Below are positions 32,871-45,114 of a stretch of 64,000 bases of DNA, piece after piece. Position 1 is the first letter of the stretch; each line of letters begins with the position of its first letter. The stretch spans positions 31,335,442 through 31,399,441 of the forward strand of contig OX328112.1 of the NCBI GenBank assembly GCA_946811185.2, in the 5' to 3' direction. The stretch is from Hippopus hippopus (lineage: Eukaryota; Mollusca; Bivalvia; Cardiida; Cardiidae). Position numbers and translations under genes: made by a program. The notes under the pieces were generated by a model, which did no database searches, was not told the origin of the DNA, and saw nothing but the letters and a program-made list of their open reading frames with translations.

Positions 32871-33447
32871 GATTGATTGATTGATTGGTTGGTGTTTAAC
32901 GCCGTTTTCAACATCATTTCAGTTATATCGCGGCGTCCAGTGCTTTGATTGAATTTGCGTTTATTTATCGTCGCCACCGGTTGCCCATATGGGCGACGCC
33001 CCCTGAAGGCTGTTAGTATTGTTACGGGGGATAGTGCAGATACAGGACGAAACCCATCCTAAGTTATGCCTGGTTCTTTAACGTGCTCGGTGTATAGCAC
33101 CGTCACACGGGACCTCGGTTTAACGTCTCATCCGAAAGAATATTAGTAATTTTAGATGGCCAGCCGTGGGAATCGAACCCACACTCTCATGTTCACGAGT
33201 CTTACGCTCTACCAACTGAGCTATGCGGGCTGGTCAAGACGCGTCCAGTGCACCTAGACTATTCATGTTTTACTGGAGTTTCATTTTACCAGTTCTTAGC
33301 ACAATATTGTTCCCAAGCCACTGGCTGCTTTCCAACATAGCCATTGTCGAAACAATGATCAGCTGTGAGAGAGGAATGAATCCCCCCCCCCCCCGTGCCG
33401 TTATCATGTACAGTACGCTACCGACTGCGCTACCGAGGCTCGGCTCG
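32871..33447 (-). mobile_element. V-SINE-like element interrupted by a second SINE
   Basis: Tail 32871-32942 (gattggttggtgtttaacgc). Remainder 33241-33447, including a poly-C run at 33380-33393 and the tRNA-like head. Confidence 0.82.
32943..33240 (-). mobile_element. tRNA-derived SINE (type 2) nested in a V-SINE
   Basis: Perfect target duplication gcgtccagtg at 32933-32942 and 33241-33250. Head is tRNA-like: minus strand gcatagctcagttggtagag and gtgtgggttcgattccca. Confidence 0.92.
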
Positions 33448-33605
33448 TTGGGAAGAGAGAAACTGCTTTTCAGCAACATTTTCTCCTATTTCTACAACGA
33501 TCGTTCCCCTTTCAGAAAAAAATCTCATTCCCTTGATTAGCTCCATTTAATTACATGTAGTAAGTAAATACTTTGAACGCAGACGAGTCCAAATATCTAT
33601 TGTCA

Positions 33606-33845
33606 ATACTCTTTACCAGACGACAAAATGGTCGTCTTATCCAAATTGAAAGCATTTGCAGACGATAATTAATACTAGTATTTGACTCAAAGGTCGAGAC
33701 TTTTCTTTAAAACCTAGGACAGAAAACGTTTTGGGAAAAGGAGAAAATGCTGGTATGCCAGCATTTTCTCCTTTCCCAGAGACGTTTTCAATGGCCTTCT
33801 TTCTCACGGTCGATAACACACGGGATTGTTTGGGTAAAGGCTTTA
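33606..33845 (+). mobile_element. TTAA-1 MITE
   Basis: actctttaccagacgacaaa to gtttgggtaaaggctttaa. Loop gctggtatgccagc. Confidence 0.82.
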
Positions 33846-34243
33846 ATTAAATTAATTCTAGAATATAAATGCGTAAAAGAGGGTCGGATTGTGTCAAGAA
33901 ACACTTAATCTTAATTAACACCAATATTTTCGGCAGACAACACGATTATTTTCTTATTTGCCTCTTTGAATACGCCTTTTGAAGACACCGTGCAAAAGGC
34001 AGAAATTGCTCGCCTATCTGCCATTTCTACTTGAAAACAGTGATTTCGCACGTACTAAATTCTTGAGCACTATATAATTTTCGATTCTACAAAATGGGCC
34101 GTTAATGCCACGGCGGCTCTAGAACAACGTTTCGACGATCTTAATTTAGACAAGTATCTAGTTGCCTAGAAAGTGCTATGCAAACTCTTGGTGAAAGAAG
34201 CACTAGGCACACTGGCCACCATTGTAATGACTGAGAAGATGTT

Positions 34244-34510
34244 CATTGATTGATTTATTGATTGATGATGAAATGTTCTCACAGCGACAGTTCACATTTT
34301 CATGTATATCTTGGGTTTTACTAACTAGCACCAGTCTAGCGCTCCGAGGTGTCTTACCCAAGGACACTCCCATGAAAAACCCAGTGTTTCCTGTGAGGCT
34401 CGAACCTGGAGTCCCTAGGTTACGAGGCCCACATTATACCACTGAGCCACGCAGGACCCTAAAAACATTTTTGAAAACGGCATTAAACACAAATTGTAAA
34501 GAAACAAACC
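34244..34510 (-). mobile_element. tRNA-derived SINE (type 3)
   Basis: (attg)n tail at the left. tRNA-like head in reverse at 34390-34460 (ctcgaacctggagtccc and ccactgagccacgcagg). Confidence 0.6.
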
Positions 34511-34824
34511 AATCCCATTTACCTAAGTTTCACTATTCAACCTTGTCTACCCTCTAACACATATTCACAAAAATACGACACAACACTCCAGAAACAAAAA
34601 AATCCTCCAGAAATCGAAATATCCAATTCGTCCCACAAGCATGCCTTGTGCTCCATATAAGGGCAATATAATTTTTCCTCCTCGTGTTTCTGTCTTCAAA
34701 ACCCTAATCTAAAAATCCAAGGGCCAGTGTTTTTATCAGTAAAGGCGTGTCTAGATTTCTCATAAGGCTATCTCCGATATTGTCCCAAGTTAAACAGTCC
34801 CTTATCAGAGCTTTTTCGTTTCGA

Positions 34825-35508
34825 CTCTATACCACACAATCCCGACTTTTAACGACCATGGCAATGAAAGTTTTTGAAAAAATTGTGGGAAAAGGAGAAA
34901 ATGCTGGTTACCAGCATTTTCTCCATTTTCCACAATGTTTTCTACTCCTCCCAAAACAAATTTTAATTTTTGAGTCACATTTAATTTGTCATCTGCAAAA
35001 TGCAGTCGATTTAGACAAGTATAAAATTTTGATGTTTGGTAAAGTTAAACGCTTTTTCAAACGACAAAACTTTACTTTAGCTTTGTCAAAACTCAAAATT
35101 GAAAGTACTTGCAGACGACAACTTCAGTGTAACTCAAATGGTGCAATTTTTCTTTCATAGAGTAGAAAGCATTGTGGGAAAAGGAGAAAAGGCTGGTTAC
35201 CAGCATTTTCTCCTTTTCCCACATTTTTTCTAAAGGCTCTTTCCAAGGGTCGTTGAAAGTTGGGATTGTGTGGGAAAAGGTTAAACCTTTTACCAAACGA
35301 CAAAACTTAAGACTGGTCCAAATTGAAAGAATTTGCAGACGACAAACAAAATGTTGCACAAATTAGGTAATTTTTCTATGACACTTAGAAAACATTGTTG
35401 GAAAAGGAGAAAATGCTGGTAACCAGCATTCTCTCCTTTTCCCACAATGTTATCAAAAGACCTTTTTTTCCAGGATCCTGAAACCTCGGGATTATATGGA
35501 AAAGGGTA
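34825..35508. mobile_element. Run of three TTAA-1 MITEs sharing TTAA junctions
   Basis: 34825-35048 (minus), 35045-35283 (plus) and 35280-35508 (plus). Each junction has one TTAA only. Core hairpins are intact in all three. Confidence 0.87.
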
Positions 35509-35767
35509 AGCGCTTTTAAATAAACGAAATGAAAACTTACACTCAACAGCAAAAACCCAAACTTTTTCGATTTCAAAGTTGATTTCAACGGAAAATAAAT
35601 TACCATGGTGGATATTGGACAGTGTAGATGAAGATCAGAAAATAAATTACCATGGTGGATATTGGACAGTGTAGATGAAGATCAGACTGCACATTCTGTC
35701 CAATCTGATGTTGATCTTTGCTGTCCACAAAAGCACCCCTAGTCGCTCTTAGCAGGGTAATACAGTT
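35507..35767 (-). mobile_element. TTAA-2 MITE with internal tandem duplication
   Basis: A 48-bp block (aaaataaattaccatggtgg...agatgaagatcag) occurs twice at 35590-35684. Ends gctcttagcagggtaatac. Confidence 0.8.
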
Positions 35768-36164
35768 AAACCCCTTACTATACGACAGAATTTTAGACTA
35801 GTCCAAATTCAAAGCATTTGCAGACGACCGAACCAAACCTGGCCCAAATGATGGAACTTGCCTTTAATTAAGAAGAAAACACTGTTGAAAAAGGAGAAAA
35901 TGCTGTTTACCAGCATTTTCTCTTTTTCTCACAATGTTTTTAAAGCTGACTATCTCAGAGTCGTTAAAACTCTCAATTGTGTGCTAGAGGGTCAAATCCT
36001 TCCTGGGTTTTCACGACCTTTAGGAGAGTTTATGAAAGCATTGTGGGAAAATGAGAAATGCCAGTTACCAGCACTTTCTCCTTTTCCCGCAACGATTTTT
36101 TTTTTCACCGTTTCAAAGACAAAATCAATGGTTTGAGACAAAGTATGTTTGTGGTCTACAAATG
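35766..36164. mobile_element. Two TTAA-1 MITEs, second truncated
   Basis: 35766-35995 is plus, ending gtgtgctagagggtcaa. 35996-36164 is minus and is cut by the CATG-foldback at gtctacaaatg. Confidence 0.8.
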
Positions 36165-36426
36165 GGCCAAGCTCTGACAAAAGGGAATTAAATGTATCTC
36201 CGTGATGCATTATACCACGCAGGTCATCACATAACTATGGATCTATAAAATCCATTTTGTGTAACAATTGACTGAACCATGGGGTACCCAGGTCCTTTGA
36301 CAAGCAGAAAATTAATCAATGACAAAAAGTTTCGACCCGGGTCAGCTTGCGCGGACTGCGCAAGCTGACCTGGGTCGATACTTTTTTGCAGATGTTTTAA
36401 GCCCCCTTTTCAAAGAGCATGGCTTA
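36165..36426 (-). mobile_element. CATG-foldback element
   Basis: gggccaagctctgacaaaag to caaagagcatggctta. Perfect inner hairpin around gcttgcgcggactgcgcaagc. Confidence 0.87.
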
Positions 36427-36429
36427 AAT

Positions 36430-38119
36430 GTTTTGGACATGGACACGTCTAAAAGACTGTCATTAAGTAAAAGGATTAAAGCAATGGTATATAGTAGTCA
36501 GTTACTTCCCTTGATTCCTCTCAGCCGTGTAAGTCTGGATAAGAGTAAAAATTACTCGGTTTTTATCCGTGATATTCTTTGCACTGTCTAGATAGAAATG
36601 TTCAGGTAGAACTATGATTCCTTCTTCCGAATTTAACAAATCACTGTTTCAATTGATTTTATGCATTTCAATGATAATCGTGCATTTATAAGTTTGAAAT
36701 GCAATAACGGAAATACGATTTAGGCCTTGCACATAAATTACAAAGCAAATAATAGGAAACGCAACATCTCTATGTGAAGCAAGGATAAAATCAAAGGAAA
36801 CAAATACAAGGAACTGAGCTAACAGGCTTGCCCTCACAGAATCGAAACACATGTCCACATTTTCTACCAATCAAAAACAACCATTTTACTAGTTCGAGAC
36901 TTATAACAAGAAGTAGTACAGATAACTGTCTCCAAAGGTGATGTTACTTTTTGACTGGTCGCCTCTGGGTACAGAGACAATCAAGGAAAAAACACTTGAA
37001 ATCTCCGCTCAGATTTTGTGCGCATGTTTGAACTCTCATAATTTCACAAATAGAGCACAAAACTAGGATTTGAACATACCCGTTACCTGCTTATTCAAGA
37101 ATCCTTCGTTTGAAATAAAAATATTTTCAATTTAAACGCTGTATATCAGAAAAGAACAGTTCATTTCATCTGCTACTCGAGTTGTTTACGTTCCCGACAA
37201 CATACAAAAAGGCAACCACCCACGTTAGATTTCGTCAGTTTTTTTCCCCGAGATTTACATTTATAAACGACTTCTACAAGCTCTTAAGGTAATGAAAGGT
37301 TTAATAATTTATCTTTCATCATGTTTGTTACTAAAAGTTGATTGCATTTCGCTGCAATACAGGTTAAACGGACGAAACAGAAAGTCAGTGTATAGCCCTC
37401 TATTTTTGCTACCCGAATATTTACGACGGACTTGAGACGGTACGGTGCACAATAATTGTCCAAATATGAAAAAAAGAAAAAGAAACACCGTAGCGTCTCA
37501 TTATTGAGACTATACCAAGAAGTAGGCAAAAAACTATCCTAATACAGCTACGCTGGGAAATTGAAAAATGAAAAACATGAAGCTAATAAGCCTACTTAGA
37601 AGAAATAATCTAACTCTTTGGTACAAGTTTGCAGCAGAATACTTTGAAAATGTCTTTGTTTTTTAAATGAAGATAATCAGATTGAAAAAAATAATTGATT
37701 GCCAACAACACTGCATGTAAAAAAAACTTGAGACATAAGGAGACATCGTCGGTAAGGAGCAACTAAACAGGCAATTTTCTTCCATTGCAAAATGTCTTGA
37801 AACGAATTTTTCCATAAGACGAAGGTGCAGTCTCTTATCAGAACTTTTTCAGTCTACATAAAACCAAAATGTTTGTCCTTCATTGACCCGTCTGTATCAG
37901 AAATAAGACGACATAGTATTTATCACTCCTCGCGATAAAGATGTCCACCTAGTGCCCCCACATCGTCACAACTCGGCCGATTCCGTACGACCGTTCCAAT
38001 GCATCACCCGAAGTTTGCCGAATGTCTGACTTAATGAAAGGATCAACCGATATATGCCGAATGTCAGACTTGATCAACGGATCATAAGTGTAATATTTTG
38101 ATCTACCCATGCTTAATCA
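36430..38119. other. 1.7 kb without recognised repeat or gene
   Basis: Longest MITE-free stretch outside gene exons. Several short frames are present, including one at 36649-36870 on the minus strand with hydrophobic segments, but no splice-joined coding signal or motif is recognised. Confidence 0.5.
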
Positions 38120-39210
38120 GACGAATCCGAGGAAGGTTTCTCGTAACAGTGTGGGAAAAGGAGAAAAGCTGGTAATCAACGTTTTCTTCTTTACTCTTTC
38201 TACTCTTTTAACTCTTTACCACACGACAAATTTTTAGACTGGTCCAAATTGAAAGCACTTGCAGACGACAAAATAAAAGTGACTGAAAAATCGACATTTG
38301 ATGTGGGAAGGGTAGAAAACATTGTGGGAAAAGGAGAAAATGCTGGTTACCGGCATTTTCTCCTTTTCCCACAATGTTTTCAAAAGGCTTCAACCACAGG
38401 ATCGTCAAAAGTTGGCATTGTGTGGGAAAGGGTTAAAAACTAAAAATCCACCATTTGCGTATCATTCAATCTGTTGCCTGCAAATGCTATCACTTTGGAA
38501 GAGTCGAAAACTTTGTCATCTTGTTGAAAATTAACTCTTTACCTCACCATCCCGTCTTTTAACGATCCTGGAGAAGGAAGCCTTTGAAAACATTGTCGAG
38601 GAAGGACAAACTGCTGTTCACCAGAATTTTCTCAGTTTCTAACAATATTTTCCAACTTAAAAACAAATTTTGTTTTTTGATCCGATACAGCTGGCTGCTT
38701 TGTCGTCTGCAAATGCTCTGTGTTTGAACAACGGTCCAAAATGTTATCGTTTGGTATAGAGTTTAACTCTATATCAGACGACAAAATTTCAGACTTGTCC
38801 AAATTGAAAGCAATTGCAGACGACAAACTGAAGGTGGCCCAAATGATGAAATTGATTCTTAATAGTTTAGAAAACATTGTGGGAAAAGGGAAAAATGCTG
38901 GTCACCAGCATTTTCTCCTTTACCCACAATGTTTTCAAAAGCTTTCTTTGTCAGCGTCGTTAAAAGTCAGCATTGAGTGGTAAAGGGTTATTCTTTACCA
39001 CACCACAAAAATGTCCAAATTAAAATCATTTGCAGACGACAATTTTAGTAAGGCTCTAATGATGGAATTTATTTTTGATAGGGTAGAAAGCATTGTGGGA
39101 AAAAGAAAAAAATGCTGGTTTCCAGCATTTGGCCCTTTCCTCACAATGTTTCCAAAAAAAACCCCTTCTTTTTTAGGGTCGTAAAAAGTCGGGGCTGTAT
39201 GGTATAGGTT
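38120..39210. mobile_element. Cluster of TTAA-1 MITEs, three complete and joined
   Basis: Fragment 38120-38207, complete 38208-38436 (plus), half 38437-38535 (minus), complete 38532-38763 (minus), 38762-38988 (plus) and 38986-39210 (plus, hairpin eroded). Neighbours share a TTA(A) at each junction. Confidence 0.85.
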
Positions 39211-39353
39211 GAAAGCGGATTTCTGGGTTTCTATGTCATAGAATCTCGACTTAAGATTGATCGATTGTGTTAAAGTTGTCTCGTCTGCTTCTGTAATGTT
39301 GAACGCTCGACGATCGACGCCAAGCTAAGGCCACTTAGCTCTTTCAGTGCAAA

Positions 39354-39614
39354 AAGCCATGCTCTGGCAAGAGGGGGCTTATTGTATCTCCGTGATGCAT
39401 GATACCAACCAAGTCATCACATAGGTGTGTATCCACAAAATCCATTTTGTTCGACTACCTACTGAATCACGAGGTAAACTAGTCCTTGATCATGCAGAAA
39501 ATCGACCAATAGCAAAAAGTTTCGATCCAGGTCAGCCTGCGCGAACTGCGCAGGCTGACCTGGGTCGATACTTTTTGCAGATGCCTTTAGCCCCCTTTTC
39601 ACAGAGCATAGCCC
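39354..39614 (-). mobile_element. CATG-foldback element
   Basis: gccatgctctggcaagaggg to cacagagcatagccca. Perfect inner hairpin aggtcagcctgcgcg. Confidence 0.87.
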
Positions 39615-39769
39615 ATGATAAGCCCGACCTCAATCACAGGCTGAAAACACGGTCCACTGAAATTCAGACTAAAAACAGTGGACAACATAGATCAAAGTCC
39701 TGCGCAGTTTCGTCTCAATCTACATGTTTGTCGTCATCAAAAGTCTCTACTTTTGCCTTTGGTGTGCTG

Positions 39770-39850
39770 AAAGTTTTTTTTTTGGGGAGGGGGGGGAAGG
39801 GGGAGGGTGGGGGGGGGGGGAAAGGCATAGGAATGGGAAAAGGATGCTAG
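39770..39850. repeat. G-rich tract
   Basis: Nearly 60 bp of ggggagg, gggaagggg and gggtggggg runs on the plus strand, with potential for quadruplex formation. Confidence 0.8.
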
Positions 39851-39888
39851 TTTAAAACAAAGTCTGTTAAAATTATTTTCATTAATCC

Positions 39889-39990
39889 ATAGGCGAAAAC
39901 AGAGGCCTTTTAGACGCGTTATTGATCAAGATCAGACTACAAAGAACGTGCAGTCTGATCTTGGATCTTTTCCGTTCGCCTGTTTAATGA
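39889..39990 (+). repeat. TTAA-2-like hairpin
   Basis: gatcaagatcagactacaaa and gtgcagtctgatcttggatc flanked by ggcgaaaac / ccgttcgcc. Confidence 0.6.
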
Positions 39991-40214
39991 AGCCCATCTG
40001 CTGAAAAAAAATTCCGAGTATCATTGGATTACGCTTTTAGCCGTCGAAAGTGGTCGAGTTTATATATTTGGCGCTGCAAGAGTGAAGGAAAAAAACACTT
40101 TACGTCTGTGCAGACTGATCTAGATCTGCACCCTTCGTTATATTAATTTATCCTGTCACCTAAGAACTACAATCTCGATCGATAACAGGGTGCCGTATAT
40201 TTTTTTTGTTATCC

Positions 40215-40445
40215 GTCAGTTGGTCACGTGACGGCAAAGTGCGCACCTGCTAATTGGGACTATTTTCAACCAAGCGTCTTACTGCCGTAATAAATGAATC
40301 AGTCGCTAGCGAATACCATCTGCTCGTTTAATTAATAGTCATTATGTTATTAAAACACATTTTCTTCTTGGCAACAATATTTTTCTGCGGATATACCTAC
40401 TTTAAATAATTATGACGTAGCCAATATCATTCATGACGTCATTAT
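40215..40445. promoter_or_regulatory. Cluster of CRE and E-box motifs, target unknown
   Basis: GTCACGTGAC at 40223-40232, a half CRE TGACGTAG followed by CCAAT at 40413-40425, and a perfect TGACGTCA at 40434-40441. Same site types as the gene A promoter. No start exon is recognised nearby. Confidence 0.35.
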
Positions 40446-40574
40446 TGCACCTGCATATCCAGAGGGTTTTGTAAACACGGTTCTTCATTTTTTTAAGGTT
40501 TCTCATAGATCTAGTGAGAAAGATGTCAATATGTGCCTTATTTCGAGCGAAATGTGCAATTTAGTGGGATTTTG

Positions 40575-40765
40575 GATTATAACTGAGAAAAAGGATAAAT
40601 AAAACAGACGGTTGGTGTCTTGGACTGGGAAAGTCGATCAGTCTCGGCTCGGCTCTGAAATTTATCCAGTTCGCCTTCGGCTCACCAGATAAATTCCTCC
40701 GCCTTGCCCGATAAACTTAACCCATCCAAGACACCAACCATCTATTCTCTATTTATCCTTCCAGA
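40575..40765. repeat. Foldback with GGTTGGTGTCTTGGA ends
   Basis: aaaggataaataaaacagac and ggttggtgtcttgga on the left. Exact or near inverse tccaagacaccaacca and ctatttatcctt on the right. Inner gttcgccttcggctca. Confidence 0.8.
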
Positions 40766-41667
40766 ATTTCCAACAATATGAAAACGTTTATAGATGCCAG
40801 TGTCGATACACGGCCTTGATATAGGCATTGCAAGTGTGTATCTAAGGGAAATAAATCTTACACATCTATTGATAATTAAAGTCTAATTGAATCGTCTCCC
40901 CTGTATACCAAAATCTGCTCAAGACGCTTACGAAGTTTCTATTTGAAAGAAAATTATTATTCGTAATGTATGGTGGCATATTTCTGCCGCGAGATACGAG
41001 ATAGCTATCATGATAATTTAAGAGAAATATCGTGATAAAACAAAAAAATTCACGATAAAAATATCGCAATAATGCTAACTCTTATCATGATTTTTTTTGC
41101 TTTCGTGCCCACAACTGACATTCATGATACCTATAATTAGATACGGTTTCGGAATACTTCGTATACAACCTTATGAATTCTCCTTTCCCCTGTACGGTTT
41201 CAAAGTTGTTCGTAGGAGGCATTTCGAGTCGTCTTTGTGATTTTACAGGTCTCTATCATTCGGGCATTGTCAAAATTTACTAATTAAGCTACAATTGTTA
41301 ATTGATGATTCGAAATTTTACTAACTGCAATCTTATTAAAGGGTAACTCCACACCAAAATTTTCATTTCAAAATCGGATAAAACGACACTAGAGTATGTT
41401 AACAAAAATCTTGTTAACGTTCTGTGATGCTTACTCCACGAGATATAGAGGTTTAAACTTTCGGATTTTCACCTGTGTGAAAGTCGCTAATTGAAAAAAC
41501 CGTGACTTCGGGTAGTTTGCCGTGATCTCACAAGTGTGAGAAGATAATTATAGTCGCTATATATGAACTAACACAGAAAATTGAGAAAACTGCATGATGT
41601 TTATAAAGATATAAATCGCTATTTCATGTTTCAATCACTTGTGTACTGCAGAGTTTCAATCTCTATA

Positions 41668-42153
41668 GCCCCCGTCACACCAAACTAGGTCTTACAACGT
41701 CTTAACCCGTCCTGACATAATCGGAAAACGGGTTACGGTCGGGGATGAACGTATAATTTTGGCCTGATAATGGCTGAAGCTCCCTATCTCACCAAACCTA
41801 TTCCCAGAAAGTCTTAACCCGGTCAACAAAATCGAAAAACTGGCTGGGATAGGACATGTAATTTCGGTCGGTAAAATGCAAACGCACTGCAGGTTATTGC
41901 CCGACCGTACTGCGTCTCTAATAGGATCGAAGTACAGCAGTTCCGTTCGTAGTACGTCCATCTCGCTTTAAGTACGTTGTTACTCCGTCTAAGCACAGGA
42001 CGGGATGGATGGCAAAAAAATTTGAGCAGGCTCAAAGTTCTGGAGCACCCTTCGTAAAAGGATACTAATACGCCCACTTCGTCTAAAGACAGTTTCAGTC
42101 CGATCAGCAAAAAAATTCGGAACAGAGTGAGAACGAGTTTGGCGTGACGGGGG
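41668..42153. mobile_element. 486-bp foldback with CCCCCGTCACACC ends
   Basis: CCCCCGTCACACCAAAC on the left, inverse GTTTGGCGTGACGGGGG on the right. Inner blocks are also inverted (agtcttaacccggtc / gtactacgaacgg types). Related ends occur at 57351-58463. Confidence 0.82.
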
Positions 42154-42489
42154 TATATCGCTCTTACATCTACAATCAAAGGAAAGAAATTTTGAATGAA
42201 TTAGCTTAGTGGAGAAAGTACTTATAAAAAGGAATAGTTATTCTTCTGGTAACGAACATAAATATTTTGAAATTTATTTCTTGATGTTATTTCAATTGTA
42301 CCACTACCTAATCAACGAGTTGTAATAGATAAATATAAAAAAAGAAATAATAAATCAAGATAATTGAATCATGCCAAAATTCTCTTCTACTAGGTCGTAG
42401 AAGGAAGAAGGAACGTTGCAATGTGAAAAGGAAATCATTCGAGTTAATTTCTAAGGCTGTTTCTACCAAATGTAGGACACCATCGATCA

Positions 42490-42545
42490 TTTAACGGTCT
42501 ACAAATCCTGCGCAGTCTGATCTTGATCTACACCATCAGTGTCAG
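42490..42545 (-). mobile_element. TTAA-2-like core fragment
   Basis: gcgcagtctgatcttgatct with no left arm. Confidence 0.45.
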
Positions 42546-43400
42546 CATTTTACATGTCTCCTTCAGCTTGGTAAGAATTAAAAGCCTTGATCTGCCTTAG
42601 AAATCTTATCCTCTCTTTAACATTCACGAACAACATGAAATCCAGCACATATCCTGAATTTGCTGTTAAAGTTAAAAAAATTTTTTTCACTCGATCTTCA
42701 TTTATTTTCCTACGTGTTTTTTTTTTCATAATCTCAAATTTGTTTCTTTCATCAACAACAACGTTAAAAGATTGTCTGAATTGCCTCCTGCCTTCCTGTC
42801 CTCCATATCATGCAGTAAACATTTTTGTTCGTCTGCAAAATACAGGGTCAGTCCATTTCCTAAATACTGAGACATGTAAGGCGTACAATTTAAAAGGAAA
42901 TACCAACGTGGACAAAAATTGTTTAACTGTCTTCTCCCGTGTTTCTCCCCGTAATCATATACGAGATAAGAGATGCTGACCACAAAAGCAGCGTAAATTA
43001 AAAATTTATAACTGCGTACAAACTTTACACAAAATTTTAGTGCGCCAACCTTTTATTTTTAGAAAAGAATTGTGTGTTCCATCCATGTACAAGGACAAAG
43101 AGTTAATTCGGTGCCTCTTTTGTGATGATATCGCACCGTTGTGATCTGACATATTTTTTTTTACCCGGCTTGCAGCTTGAGGTTAACAAGCACTTGTCAT
43201 AAACATGTCATGTACAAAGTTACTCTTTTGTTTTCACGACCATATTGAACCCTTTTTCGTAAATAATGTAAATGGAATTTGGAATTTTACACAGGTTAAA
43301 TGGGTAAGTCAAACGTCATAACTTTTGTATTTTCCTCATTCATACGATCTTAAATTAAAAAAAAAAACCGCATAATCTGCTTGTCGAATTTCTTTTCTAA

Positions 43401-43402
<2 letters not shown>

Positions 43403-43436
<34 letters not shown>
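43403..43436. repeat. (CT)17 microsatellite
   Basis: Pure ct run. Confidence 0.97.
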
Positions 43437-43438
<2 letters not shown>

Positions 43439-43505
43439 GAAAGAGATGGATAATCAGCAGTGAATTTACCATTTATTGCTTGCCTCATTTAAATTTCTGT
43501 GGGGC

Positions 43506-43702
43506 CCCAAGGCTGCTGAGCGCGACTCAATGACCTTTTGCGAACAGTGTATATTAAGATCATACTGCAAAGAACATGCAATCTGATCTTATGTACAGTG
43601 TCCAATGCGGAAACATCTATTTTTGTTTCTCCAAAAACTAGCACTATTCAAAATTTTGCAATCGGCATGAAGGTTTATTTAACCTTTTGAGGATTAATGG
43701 TA
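43506..43702 (+). mobile_element. TTAA-2 MITE
   Basis: aaggctgctgagcgcgactc to ttgaggattaatgg. Core tgcaaagaacatgca. Confidence 0.78.
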
Positions 43703-44467
43703 GATCTGATATTAAGCCATGTCATTTAGTTCAGACAGACAGATAGACAGCAGACTGACAAATAAATAGTCATCTCCTGGCTCGAAATAGTGCTTAAACT
43801 CGGCACCCGGCATACGATAGGGATTTTTGTGACGAAAAAAGTCGTCTCCTGACATGAGGGAGGATAAGGCTGAGAGAAAAAAAGTCAGCATCAGATCAAA
43901 TTAACAGTACACAGAAGCCGAAATAAGAGTGGCATCACATCCGGTTTATCGAACATTTCACAAACTCACACAGGTGTGCAAACCACATCTTCGCTTAAAA
44001 CTCTCTTTCTACGATAGACATTGAAATGCGGTTTTTCTATTTTAAGATGGTTTTCATTTAAGGATTCATATGTCCAAAAAAGAGATTTTGGCTGTAGTTG
44101 CCCTTTAAGTCAAAACTACCGAGTTCATCCAAATGATGAATTTTCTATTTATAGATATCGAGAAACGGATAAAACTATCACAATAATTTTATCTCGCATG
44201 TCAGCTTCGAGCACGGTGGAGAAATTTTGTGATAAAATATTAAGTTTATCGTGATATTTTTATCATGAAACTTTTCACGATCTTGATAAGATTTCCAGGA
44301 AACTTTTAATTTATCGCGATAATTTACCAAAATTATCATGATAGCTATCTCGTATCTCGTGGCAGAAATATGCCACCATAGTAATGAATACGGAAACTTT
44401 TTGTTGGATTAGTAACCTTGCCTCTGTAGGGTCAACTAAGTTATTACTCTACAGGACAGATCATTCA

Positions 44468-44709
44468 TTAAACTCCTTACCAAACGACAAAATTTTAGAC
44501 TTGTCCAAAATGAAAGCATTTGAATTTTGCAGACGATAAATCAAATGTTGCTCAAAACGTGAGTTTTGTCTTTCAAAAGGTAGAAAACATTGTGGGAAAA
44601 GGTGTAAAGGCTGGTTACCAACATAATCCTCTTTTTTCATTTTCAATAAGTTTTCAAAAGCCCCTTCCTGATGGTCATTAAACCTCGGTATTATATGGCG
44701 AGCGAGTAA
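44468..44709 (+). mobile_element. TTAA-1 MITE
   Basis: ttaaactccttaccaaacga to tatatggcgagcgagtaa. The right hairpin arm is altered. Confidence 0.8.
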
Positions 44710-44763
44710 TCAACAATACTAAGCACGCCAGTCGCCTGCATTTACTCTTTTTCAAACTATTGT

Positions 44764-44974
44764 TTTAATCCTTAGGCTGCTAAGCGCGACTCACTGACCT
44801 TTTGCGGACAGTGCAGATCAAGATCAGACTGCACAGAACGTGCAGTCTGATCTTGGATCTACACTGTCCGATATGGAGATATTATTCCCCAGAACATAAC
44901 TTTCAAATAGCAACATATGGGTTTTTATCATCAAATTAAAAATTTCATCTTAGTTTTTTGGCAGAATAAGGGTT
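44764..44974 (+). mobile_element. TTAA-2 MITE, complete
   Basis: ttaatccttaggctgctaag to ttggcagaataagggttaa. Perfect core tgcacagaacgtgca. Confidence 0.9.
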
Positions 44975-45114
44975 AAAATCTTCTTCCTTGGGGTCACCAT
45001 TTTCAGCAAAAAATCAGATAAAGAATCAGCAGGCTAAACCCTTACTTTTGAGGCGGGTGTCTCAAATACAATATTTTGTGAAATTCTTCATTCATTAAAG
45101 CTCCATCATACATC

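Larger units (their letters stand above)
41336..44108. mobile_element. 2.8-kb TTAA-flanked element nested in the foldback
   Basis: TTAA at both ends. Imperfect inverted ends of about 24 bp (AGGGTAACTCCACACCAAAA against AGGGCAACTACAGCCAAAA). The uninterrupted copy at 6975-6990 reads across the site, which confirms insertion. Holds a nested CCCCGTCACACC foldback, a (CT)n tract and a TTAA-2 copy. No transposase frame is seen. Confidence 0.82.
40969..44380 (-). mobile_element. TATGGTGGCATA foldback element, inverted copy, split by a nested insertion
   Basis: 40969-41335 and 44109-44380 together match 6700-7371 read in reverse. Flanked by a gtaatg repeat at 40963-40968 and 44381-44386. The interruption is the TTAA element 41336-44108. 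Confidence 0.87.

Noticed and set aside
34825..39210. Regularly spaced hairpins considered as a CRISPR-like array
   Set aside because: Eukaryotic context, repeat units of about 225 bp in both orientations and TTAA junctions show that they are MITEs.
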